From assembly GCA_002099365.1 (NCBI GenBank), contig MSED01000014.1, positions 1,798,001 through 1,862,000 on the forward strand: a stretch of DNA of 64,000 nt, given 5' to 3'. The position numbers were made by a program, and so were the translations under genes. Below are positions 34,452-44,026 of the stretch, one piece after another (within the stretch, counting starts at the first letter, position 1; each line of letters opens with the position of its first letter). The stretch comes from Phialophora verrucosa (Eukaryota > Ascomycota > Eurotiomycetes > Chaetothyriales > Herpotrichiellaceae). A model generated the notes under the pieces. It was not told the origin of the DNA. It saw nothing but the letters and a program-made list of their open reading frames with translations, and searched no databases.

Positions 34452-35676
34452 CGCTGCAACACTCCGTTCCCGCTGGCAAACCTGGCGGAACTGGTGCCAG
34501 TGCCACCATCTTACGGCGACATCGCAGGCACAGCAGGGTCACGGTCGCGTCCAGCCCGGTCGCAACATGGAGCCACCAACGACAGGGATGATAATACCCC
34601 ACGGTCGAGCGTGGCGAGGTCAGCCCGCTACCCTCGCGTAGCCGTCGTGCTCGGCGTTCAGAAGCAGTGGCAGTAAGTCTCTGCCTGTAGAAAGAAAGAG
34701 GGAGCGCGCGTTAAATAGATCAGTCTGATCTGCAAAACGGGACAAAGTCTCTATCTCTCGAGACTAAGATTCTCAATGGCGGTGCTGACGAACCATAAAC
34801 AGTGCACCGCTTCTTCTGTGCCGGTCCCTCTCGGCCGTCTCGGCGGCGTGGTGGGCTTGCCAGGCGAGTTACAGCATCTATCAACTCGTGCATGCCCGAG
34901 GCTCCTTATCACATGAGCATGGTCGGAGGGAGGGCCATCTCATTGCGCCCGAGAATGCAACGTTTGAAAGAATTGTCATCGCCCAAGTATGCTTGAGCTT
35001 CTTGTGGGTATGTATAGGGCAGGATCTGCCTCCTTGTCCCGGAGACCCAGTCCCATGTTCCTTTTTTTTGCGCCTTGCTTGCTTGCAGGTTTTTTTGCAC
35101 CTTGCTTGCTTGCAGGTGGTGTCCTCCCCCTCGGGCATGACCTGGGCTAACATGGCACATGGCGCTGTTCAGGCCGGCGCTGCGGCGTATCTCGCGCATG
35201 TGTTCGCCTCGTCCCTGATGTCGCGCTGGCTCTTGCAGTATTCGCCGCTCGCCGTGCTCCTGCGGCTCCTCTCGCTCAGCATCCTGCTTTCGTTCCTGTG
35301 TCTGCAGATCTTCCGCGTCAGCCACGCCACTCAACCATCTCTGCATCTGCTGAGCCGGTCTCTGCTCTGCTGGATCTGCGTCTCCGTCGTGCTGATGATG
35401 GTATACTTCGCCACGCAACAGGATATCGACATCACGATGAGGGGGACGGATGGGTACCGGGATGACCGGCGGCGAAGGACGGTGCTGAGACTCAAGTGCC
35501 TGTACGTGGTCAGCGGGTGTAGTCTGTTCAGTCTACTTGTTGTGCTGGGGATTCTGCATCTTGATTCTATCCCCACATTTAAGTGGAAAGACCTGTGGTC
35601 CGGCTTGGGGGAGTTGGGTGCCGAGCTTTGGCGTCAAGGGAAGAACTTTGCGTGGAGCACAGGGACGGAGCTATAA
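34452..35676 (+). CDS. EOS1: EOS1-like N-glycosylation protein, ER membrane (5' end unresolved)
   Basis: Multi-pass ER membrane protein. In yeast Eos1 affects N-glycosylation and oxidative-stress tolerance. Exons: 34452(open)-34672, 34803-35007, 35116-35676. Family hallmarks are RYPRVAVVLGVQKQWHAPLL at the first junction, LSAVSAAWWAC, and the most conserved block YLAHVFASSLMSRWLLQYSP followed by VLLRLLSLSILLSF. The segment YFATQQDIDI corresponds to the yeast YHxTQRNINI motif. At least four hydrophobic helices are visible. The first exon frame has no ATG between the upstream TAG at 34449 and the junction, so an earlier exon or a non-ATG start must exist. Intron 2 (35008-35115) ends in a duplicated acceptor. 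The C-terminal extension after the last helix contains several Trp residues and lacks any known motif. Confidence 0.8.
35062..35115 (+). repeat. Tandemly duplicated 3' splice site in EOS1 intron 2
   Basis: A 27-bp unit made of a T run, TTGC(G/A)CC and three TTGC/TTGCAG elements occurs twice in a row. Each copy ends in TTGCAG, at 35088 and 35115. Use of the first acceptor would add nine codons (VFLHLACLQ) without shifting the frame. The second fits the family better, joining LSFLW to VVSSPSG. Confidence 0.8.
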
Positions 35677-35832
35677 ATACGAATGTGGGATCAACATGAA
35701 TGCACATGCGGATTGAGCTAACATTATGGCTGATCAACACTTCCTGAGCCGGACCTTCAAGATGCAAGTGTCCGCAGCGGTGACCCGCGCCACGGTAGCA
35801 ATCAGCCCGTCCTGAAATCACGACATGTCCAA

Positions 35833-35868
35833 CACGCACGTTACGCACGTTACGCACGTTACGCACAC
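35833..35868. repeat. 9-bp tandem repeat, about four copies
   Basis: The unit ACGCACGTT is repeated three times plus a partial unit. It lies in the convergent 3' region after EOS1. Confidence 0.9.
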
Positions 35869-36227
35869 GGTTGACAACGATCCAAAGCAGACAGGAGGAG
35901 CGACTGAGGTGAACAACGACGGATGTGATTCAGAGGACAGATCGCTACCTTGTGATTCAAACCGCCCAATCATGGAGTGGTCTGATGGTGACATGCAGTC
36001 CAAATGCTCTGGACAGGGCGTTCGGTTGAGTTAGGAAGGACTCGGAAGACGGCCAAGATCTTCTTTGGTGGAGCGTGTCGCATTCCAGAGGTTGAAGGAG
36101 CAGGACCGACCAGCTCATACATAGCAACGGTGCAACGATTGGCGAAACTGTCCATCGAGACAATAAGTGAGATAGGACGAGGACAGCACTGCAGATGGGA
36201 CAACGAACAGGACCAGCTACAGTAAGC

Positions 36228-36690
36228 CGGGCGGTGCAAAGGACGGTGCAAAGGACAGCGCAGGAGCACAAAGGACAGACTCTAAACAGCACGGCATCAC
36301 AAAGGACAGTGCAAAGGACAGTGCAAAGGACAGTGCAAAGGACAGTGCAAAGGACAGCGCAGGAGCACAAAGGACAGACTCTAAACAGCAGGCATCACAA
36401 AGGACAATGCAAAGGACAAGTCAACAAACAGCGCAACGGACGGTGTCACAGACAGTGCAAAGGACAGCGCGAGAGCACAAAGGACAAACTCTAAACAGGT
36501 GGCAGCGTAGGACAGCGCAAAGGACAGAGCGACCAACACATCACGGGCAAGGGGCCAGCCAGAACGGGAAATCTTTCCGTAAATCATCCAGACTATCTTA
36601 CTGTAGACCGACCAACCAGACAGACAGGAGACAATCCTTTGCACTGTCCTTTGCACTGTCCTTTGCGCCGTCTGTTACACCGTCCCTACG
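36228..36690. repeat. Compound minisatellite with 12-bp core and an inverted copy
   Basis: The core CAAAGGACAGTG is repeated in runs. A longer higher-order unit (core run, then AGCGCAGGAGCACAAAGGAC, then AGACTCTAAACAG, then GGCATCA) occurs about three times, with CTCTAAACAG ends near 36285, 36386 and 36498. The same core appears in reverse orientation (CTTTGCACTGTC) at about 36638-36668. It continues into a reverse copy of the GGACGGTGT segment seen at 36438, giving an imperfect inverted repeat of about 45 bp with a loop near 160 bp. No coding role is apparent. Confidence 0.85.
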
Positions 36691-37470
36691 CCCCTACGAG
36701 TAGACTTTCACGACTCTGAAATGCAAGGATCGTAACTTCACCACTGGATCATGAGTATCTCACACTGTGGACCAAAAGGAGATCACATCACAGTGACTTA
36801 TCTTATAGGGCATCAAGAAGGAGTATCTCACTGTGTAACCCACCCGCCTATGTATACTTCTGTACTGTACATGTACATACTTCCCGGCAGACACTTCCTT
36901 CTACACACCCCCTGCCTTACCTTGCCCTGCTCTTTAGGCGCCGTGCCATGCAATGCCATGCCATGCGTTGGCAATCTAGATATGGGTATGGACATGGACA
37001 GGGATTGCGATTGGATTTACCTTCTCTCGGCATATGGCATGGAAGGAAATAAGGCGAGGCGATATCCAGAGGCCGGGCTAGGCAGGCCAGGCTTCTAAAC
37101 TTCGAGGAAAGGAGGGACGAGAGACAGTCGTTCGCGCTCTTCTTTTTCTTTGGACAGATTCAGGATCAGGTTCAGGAAATTGTGAGAATGGACAGCCTCC
37201 ACTCACAGGATCTCGAACTCGTCGCGGAATTGATATCTCGGCCTAATAAGCCACACCCACACTCACACTCACTCATTCCTTCTCATGCTCTTTTCGTCCA
37301 GGCTCTTCTAATCTACACACCGAGAACGGTGGTCATGCTCACATCTTGATCTAAGTCGTCTCCTCTTCTCTATGCGGACCTGCCCGAAAGTCGCCTCACT
37401 TCTAACCTGTGGTCCTCATGTCCTCTATCTACATCTACATATCCTCCATCTACGTCGACATAGTTGTCCT

Positions 37471-39640
37471 CTATCCCGGTCTCTGCATCGAACTGTGGCT
37501 TCTTCTCCGCATGCCGGCTTCAGGCCTCTGCATCGAACTGTGACTCGCTCTCCGCCCCCCTCCGGTGCTATCACCGTCCCTTTCCCCGCCATGCTTGTTG
37601 GCCAATACACTGTGTAGTTCGTGGCTTTCACCTCGTTCCAGAGTATCGTCGACGACCGCATTCTCATCACTCTCATCTAGTGGTGTCGTCGCCGCCGGCG
37701 AAGTTTCCTCGCTCTCTCCGTACGCACCGCCCACGCTTTCCATCACGAAAGCGCCGGCGGTAGGTGCATCGAGGACCTTCAGCTCCTCGTCCCGGAACCA
37801 TTTCGGCATCAACCACGTCCGGAATGGAATGAGCAAGAGAATGATGATGGGAAATCCAATGGCCGCAATGGTCTGAGAAATGGCAAAAGTAGCCCCGAAG
37901 CCGATCAGTTCGCACGCCACAAAGGCCCAGATCGCTCGACGACGCTCGATCCTTGCCAAGGGATCCGTCGCATCGGTCAACTCTTTGTCCTTCGCCAGGA
38001 AGAGTAGTTTCTGAGTGATGCCATTTCCCACAAGTGCTTGAACGCCCATGACGAAGAACAAGCCCGCGAGAACGCCCTGTGGAATCAAATGCAGCACGAC
38101 CAGAAGAGGGCCGCTCATTGTGACGAGGAACAACAGGCCTTGCGCAAGGTTGCTGAAGCGTTGCTCGACGACATGATCCGTCACTCGAACAATGTGGCCT
38201 TTTGCTTTCTCATCAACCACTTGGCGCGTGACGCAGAGGGCTTGCGTGTGGAACGGCGCTTGCGGGATCAGGCCATTCGGGAACGGAATGCCAAGAATAC
38301 CAGCAAGTCCCGTAGTGCAACCAAGGAGGAAGATGTCCCAGTGGAACCCAGGTGGCTTGCGGAGGGGAAATTCAGACCCCTGGGCGATGAGGGAGGATAC
38401 TGGTGCTCGTCAGCATGGGATATGTTCGGAGAGTCGCCTTCGTACATACCATTGTGATCGAACCAAAACAAAATTGTGAGCAAGATGGCGAACGGTATCG
38501 CAAGGAAAACCTCGCCGACGCTGATGTTCCAGAAGTGGACGAACCAGTCACGATCGGTGGTCGGATGAAAGGCCTTGCTCGTTGGTAACGTCTCTACGTG
38601 CACATCCTTCATGTGACCAAAGTGGACAAATCCGGTGAAGAAAACGATCGTCAGAGGCGTGCCATAGTCCTCGATGAACTTTCTCACATGACGTTGCAAC
38701 AAATTGCTGTTTCCGAGGACACCGCATCCATAGGCGAAGCCGAGCACGAGCAGACTAACCATGACAGAGAGATATGCGCTCGTCTCACCGACTAGGCCCC
38801 ATTGTCGGGTCAAGACCTGGATGCCCTTCTGCAGGTAAATGAAGGCGACATAGAAGCCAAAGGTGTCACAGGTGAACAGTGTTACGTATGTCAGGGCATT
38901 GCAACTGTTGGCGAAGGCCAGAATCCAATGCATGATCAATGACCAAATCCCGATCCAGGCCATGAAGGAAAAGTAGTTGGTGCCCCCGGGCACTACAATG
39001 TCATAGACCGTGTAAGAGAAGACCGTGATGGGTCCAGTAACTCCGACAATGACCAGCGGCTGGCAGGCGAAGAGGGAAAATACTCCGCAGGCCAGCACGG
39101 AGGAGAGGAGGACCTCGTTGACGCCGAACGAGTTGTGTGTTTTGGTGAACATGTCGAGAGAGAATGCCAATGCCGGGAGAATGCTGAAGAGGTGGTCAGT
39201 CCCAATTCCATCTTCTCCAGAGAGACAAACGCAGGCGAATTTATGGAAAACGGTATATGTATATGGTATATGGGTTGATCATACTTTGCAAAGTACATAT
39301 ACACGGTGGCGGGAATGACTCTATAGTCCCACGCATCTTTCCAGTCGCTCCAGTAGTATGGAGCTCTTCTCTTGATGTCATCTGTGATGCCCTTAAACCA
39401 ACGTATCTTGTACCACTCGGGCGTGCGGCGGTGGGAGGAGCGAGTTGTCTGCCGCGTTATATGCTCAGAGAGCCGCTGCACCTCCTCTGGGTCTGGTCTA
39501 GAATGACTCGAGGCGAAGGAGGGACGACGAGCATGTTGCCAGGGCTTCTTCGGCGCCGAAGGGGAGGAGGAGCGGCGACGCACGTGTGGGGGCGCAGTGC
39601 GAGAGGACGTCGGCGTCATGACTTCAGTTTGAGTCGCCAT
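37471..39640 (-). CDS. BOR1: SLC4-type anion transporter, BOR1-like (borate/bicarbonate)
   Basis: Plasma-membrane anion transporter; fungal members such as yeast Bor1 export borate. Exons: 39640-39285, 39183-38450, 38399-37471, about 672 residues, phases closing. After an Arg/Ser-rich N-terminus (RRRSSSPSAPKKPW), family motifs follow: DIKRRAPYYWSDWKDAWDYR; the FANILPALAFSLDM helix; FACQPLVIVGVTGPITVF; GFHWDIFLLGCTTGLAGILG with PFPNGLIPQAP; and QRFSNLAQGLLFLVT. The last helices end at PIIILLLIPFRTWLMPKWF, then an acidic tail. The C-terminus carries a short internal duplication (RASHSSMQRP and RRSHSSMQRP). Convergent with EOS1 and divergent from the GST gene. The exact anion cannot be told from sequence. 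Confidence 0.93.
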
Positions 39641-40215
39641 TTTGTGGTATGCCGTCGAACTCTATACACGATTGAGAGAGAGCTCATTCATTCCAAGTAA
39701 GAAGCTTGGATATCAGAGGGAGACAACGCCAAAAACACAAAACGGATGGATAGAAGGACTCGTCCACCCCATGCCTTCAAGAACTGACCGTCTCGTTTGT
39801 GCCGAGCGTCTGGGTCGTCGACGGTGAGATAAAGGACAAGCGGTGGGCGATGGTGTTGACCATGAAAATTGCCGCCAGAGCGAATCATTGCTGTTATCCT
39901 ATTGGCCAGAAGCCAAGAGGCTCAACCCCGCACGTTCTTGCATTGCCGGCGTCATGCTTCCCCGCACTCTCTCAACCTCGCTCGCCGATGCCCGTCGCCG
40001 ACGCCGACGCCGACGTGGATGTCTTGTGCCGGCGACACTGTGTCAGGCAAGTTGATGGGGAGCCGAGGCGAAAGACAGTAGCAAGACAAATGATTCAAGG
40101 ATGTAGTAAAAACTCAAGTCACAGGAGGATTTCAAAGCAGACATTGCGAACGGAAGGCTTTCCCGCCTCCTGATTCGATGCACCGTAGCCGGCCGGAAAC
40201 CCGGATTATGAGATC
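39641..40215. other. Intergenic, divergent promoter region
   Basis: Shared upstream region of the BOR1-like gene and the GST gene. It contains a GCCGACGCCGACGCCGACG patch near 39996 and no supported gene. Confidence 0.6.
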
Positions 40216-40338
40216 ATGCTTAAAGCAAAGGGCCTGGCCTCCTGGTCATCGCCCTGGATTTCCAATAAATGGTCCGTAGCAATGTCCCATCGTCTCCAGC
40301 AACACGCTCAACACGTCTCAACCCAGACCAGAAACATC

Positions 40339-41103
40339 ATGTCCGACGTCAAGCGCCCGAACATCAAGTTGTACACGGATGCCACGCCCAATGGCATCAA
40401 GGCCTCGATAGCGTTGGAAGAGCTCGGCATCCCGTACGAATTCGAGCACATCAACATCTCGACCAACCGACAGAAGGAGCAATGGTTCCTGGATATCAAC
40501 CCCAACGGGCGCATCCCGGCCATGACTGACACCTTCTCCGACGGCAAGCAGATCCGCCTCTTCGAGTCAGGAGGTATCTTCCAATACCTGGTCGACGAGT
40601 ATGACAAGGACTATAAAATCAGCTTCCCCAAGGGCACCCGCGAGTACTATGAGATGACCAATTGGGTGTTTTTCCAGAATGCTGGATTGGGTCCTATGCA
40701 AGGGCAGGCGAATCATTTCGTGAGGTACGCACCCGAGAAGATCGAATACGGTATGAATCGATATGTGAACGAGACGAGGAGATTATATGGCGTGCTGGAC
40801 AAGCATCTCCAGTCTTCAAAGTCGGGGTTCATTGTCGGCGACCACATTTCTATCGCAGACATCACCACAATCGGGTGGGTGATCTGGGCAGCCTGGGCTG
40901 GTGTAGACATCGACGAGTTTCCAACCCTCAAGAAGTGGGAGGAGATGATGAATGAGAGAGAAGGCGTAAAGAAAGGCTGTAATGTGCCGAAAAAGATAGA
41001 CATCAAGGAGAGGATGAAGGACAAGAAGGCCTTGGAGGAGTACGCAAAGCGCTCGAGCCAATGGATCCAGCAGGGCATGAAGGAAGACGCGCAGAGGAAG
41101 TGA
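40339..41103 (+). CDS. Ure2-like glutathione S-transferase
   Basis: Soluble GST with an N-terminal thioredoxin fold and a C-terminal helical domain, close to fungal Ure2p-class enzymes. From ATG 40339 it has 254 residues (MSDVKRPNIKLYTDATPNGI). The glutathione-binding PNGIKASIALEELGI, the cis-Pro loop NPNGRIPAMTD and the ES pair in RLFESGGIFQYL are present. The C-terminal domain has the N-capping region FIVGDHISIADITT. The frame is open upstream through two more ATGs, 40282 and 40216. These would add 19 or 41 residues that are rich in Arg, Gln, Ser and Trp and free of acidic residues, consistent with an optional mitochondrial presequence. I keep the family-typical start and note that longer forms may exist. 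No intron is needed. Confidence 0.92.
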   Translation: MSDVKRPNIKLYTDATPNGIKASIALEELGIPYEFEHINISTNRQKEQWFLDINPNGRIPAMTDTFSDGKQIRLFESGGIFQYLVDEYDKDYKISFPKGTREYYEMTNWVFFQNAGLGPMQGQANHFVRYAPEKIEYGMNRYVNETRRLYGVLDKHLQSSKSGFIVGDHISIADITTIGWVIWAAWAGVDIDEFPTLKKWEEMMNEREGVKKGCNVPKKIDIKERMKDKKALEEYAKRSSQWIQQGMKEDAQRK

Positions 41104-44026
41104 CCAAACGGGAGCCAGTACGGCGCCCAAGGGGCCGATCAGAACCGTCAACCTTCAATTGACGGGTACTCAACCGTTAATTCCTCCGTTGCGCTTGCAT
41201 GTCGTTAGCCCGTTCCCAATGATTGCCATGATGCCCCGAAGGCTAGCCTATACTTGTCCCTGATATCATGCCTTGCATCGTTACCTAATGACCAGCATCG
41301 CCGCCAGCATGGGAAGAGATTTGCGGCGTCTTGGAACCGCTGTCAGCCTGATGGAGGGTGCACCAACACTTCCGTTAATGCGCCTTGAAGTCTACAGGTA
41401 CCCTATGTCTTCTCTTTTACCGTTGTAGTCATGACGGAGTCTGTGCATTGCATCTCGTTAAAGAGGTTGCTGCAAGTCAAGAGCCGAAGTAACAGGGGGG
41501 ATACTAACAGGGTCGTAACCTTGCGAGAAAACTCCACAGCTTCCATGAGACCTTCTCTTGCATGATGCATGAAGCTTCGCAGCCTCATCGGGCTATTCCA
41601 CTAAGATGGAGGTCGAATGTACCCCTACTTAGGGGACCAAGAGACAGGAAGTATGGTTGTCAGAAGCTCCATAGTTCCCATGGGCCCTCTCTGCATGGTA
41701 AAGCAGCAAGAGAGGGTGATTATGATGATACATGCAGCCCTTTTGGGAAGGCGTGCTGTGAAGTGGGCCGGCGTGCGCAGACAGGGACGCACAGGGTTGC
41801 CCGTGACCCTGTCTCCGTAGCTTCGAAAGCTTCGAAGGATCCTTCCTTGCAGGGCGGTCGAAATTTAGCCTCTCCCGGGTGATTTCCAAGACATTCAGCC
41901 TGTTGTTGCATGGTGTATACCTATCTAGCCTTCGAGCTTCGGTCGGCACCGTAGCTCTAGCGGCTTCCTTCTTCTGGTCGCGGATGCGACAGCATGGCAG
42001 GGGACATGTCAAGCATGTGTGGAGTGCAACGCATGACAGCAGGCACTGACGATGTTGTGTGCAGCACTGGATCCTGGCGTGACGAGCCTTGTGGAGAATG
42101 AAGAAGAAGGAATCGAAGGTGGAACAGGCTCGGCCCTTGACTCATTCTTGACCCACATTCTTGAACGTGCACAGTGAGGATCCGCAGTTGTGTTTCCAGC
42201 GGAGTCTGTAGCCTTGCGCCTCATGTTGACCAGGTGTAACACTGGCACGTTACGTAGATGCAGCATCATCGAGATGTCCAAGCGGGTTTCGAAGAATGGC
42301 ATCCACGTGGACTGCGGCGCCGCCAACGACAAGGGGTATGGTCTGCGCACTCGTCTCCTGCGACCCTTCGGTTGCTGAGATGTGTGGATATGCTTGGAGA
42401 TGTTTGATGCTGACGGAGCAGTACTTTCCTGGACAGGAAAGCGCTCCTGCATACGCCAATCATCGCTCTTCGTGCAAGGCCTTGTGGACTTTCCTTCATG
42501 ACAGAGCTGCTCACTAAGCCAGCTTCGAATGCTTCTGGAATGTGTTTCATTACTGGTTTGGTCGACCCCTGGCAGAGCGAACCGATAGTCTGTCTCGGTG
42601 GCTGTGGATGGTTTCCACCCCGGTATCCCCCTCCACCAGCGTTTCGGACGAAAGTCTTCTGCGAGCAGCTGGTCTTGCAACTAGCCGTGGAAATGATATA
42701 TTGATTTCAACGCACCATGACGACGGACCAACTGAAAGGATCTCCAAGACCAACCACGAACACCGCGGCCAATCGTCGCCGAGGCTGAAGCCGCCGGGTA
42801 TAACAAGATCTCACGATCTAGCTTGCTGACTCAACCCGTGACAGCAAACTGGCAGATGCGACTGTGCGTCTTGTCGGCAGCCCGGAGACTTGTTTCCCAG
42901 TCGGCATATCGGATGCCTTTCATATCAAACTGTGAACTCGCCATCCTGAAACCTGTGATCTCGAGATGTGCCTGCGAGCTACGTGGGCTGGGAACGCGGC
43001 AGCAAGGCGCTGCATGTTCTAGACAGAGCAGTATTCGGGCATCACACATTATGGTCACCATGTGTGGGAGCAGAGTACAGACCTAAGAGTCAGAAGTGTT
43101 GCTATCCAGTCACCCAGTGTTCACTTGATTCGATGATATCAGCGGCTGATCATAACGTCTTCGGGAAGTACTGTAAGTGCATCCGCAATCCCGAAGCGTA
43201 TTCACACATCGAACGTACTCGTCGTTGGGCTGGCAAGTAAATCGAAACCACCAATCATGACGGAAGACGAGTCTGTTACGAGCCGTCTGGTCTCGCGGAT
43301 TTCTTTTTGTAAAGACCTTCATTCCCGTGCCTGGTGTACGAGAAGAATAATAATTACACCGTAGAACAACAGCCTCAACAACCACGACCAAGCCGTTTTC
43401 AACCTGTGGCTGTGCAGTTCTAGTCCGCGTCACGTCAATGGTCGCTTCACCTGCCGTTCTGAACTTACAGAGTGAGCGTGTTGCGACTGGTTGCGCACGA
43501 GAGATTGCAGGCTGTACTAGTAGTCAGGTAACTAGGAAATTCTCCTCCCTATACGTACTACTACGGTCAGAAGCAGTAGCAGAAGCATATATTTCATCGA
43601 TCAATATACTTCTATGTTTTACTGTCACTATTTGGTGGGACTGCTGCCGTCACTGTCCCGTAGGCCCCTAGACATGATACATAGACGTGGTTTGTTTTTG
43701 GCTGGACATCAAGAGCTTCGCGTGTGGAGATAAAGAGAGAACGAGAGAGAGCTCACTTCGTAATTTGATCATCAGTACTTTGTATGCATCATTGAGACCA
43801 ACGCTGGACATGTTGGACGCGCTATCTCCAAAAACCGTGACATATGCAATAGGTGCTCATCATCTCATGCTCGACTCATGTCGTGACCATTCAAGTGGCG
43901 GGCAGACTCGTGATATGCGCGCCGAGATATGGACAGTCCCAATTTTTTCCCCTATAGACATGAACATCCTTCATCCTCATATGTAGCAACACTCATCCTC
44001 GGCATCATCCCAAGTTTCGGTAAAAC
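41104..44026. other. Intergenic of 2.9 kb, no supported gene
   Basis: Open frames of moderate length occur on both strands (for example 223 codons on the minus strand at 42009-42680, which lacks an ATG start). The translations of opposite strands are equally unconvincing. A decayed gene around 42.2-42.8 kb is possible, but I could not identify it. Confidence 0.45.

Larger units (their letters stand above)
35677..37470. other. Intergenic with complex repeats
   Basis: This region lies between the convergent EOS1 and transporter genes. It contains the 9-bp array at 35833-35868 and the compound minisatellite at about 36228-36690. Open frames across it (for example 36195-36494) are translations of the repeat. 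Confidence 0.6.

Noticed and set aside
36195..36703. Frames reading VQRTVQRT or CTVLCTVL through the 36-kb minisatellite
   Set aside because: The 12-bp core keeps several frames open; the sequences are repeat translations.
42009..42680. 223-codon minus-strand open frame
   Set aside because: It begins with TTG, not ATG, and the opposite strand is equally open; no family signature.
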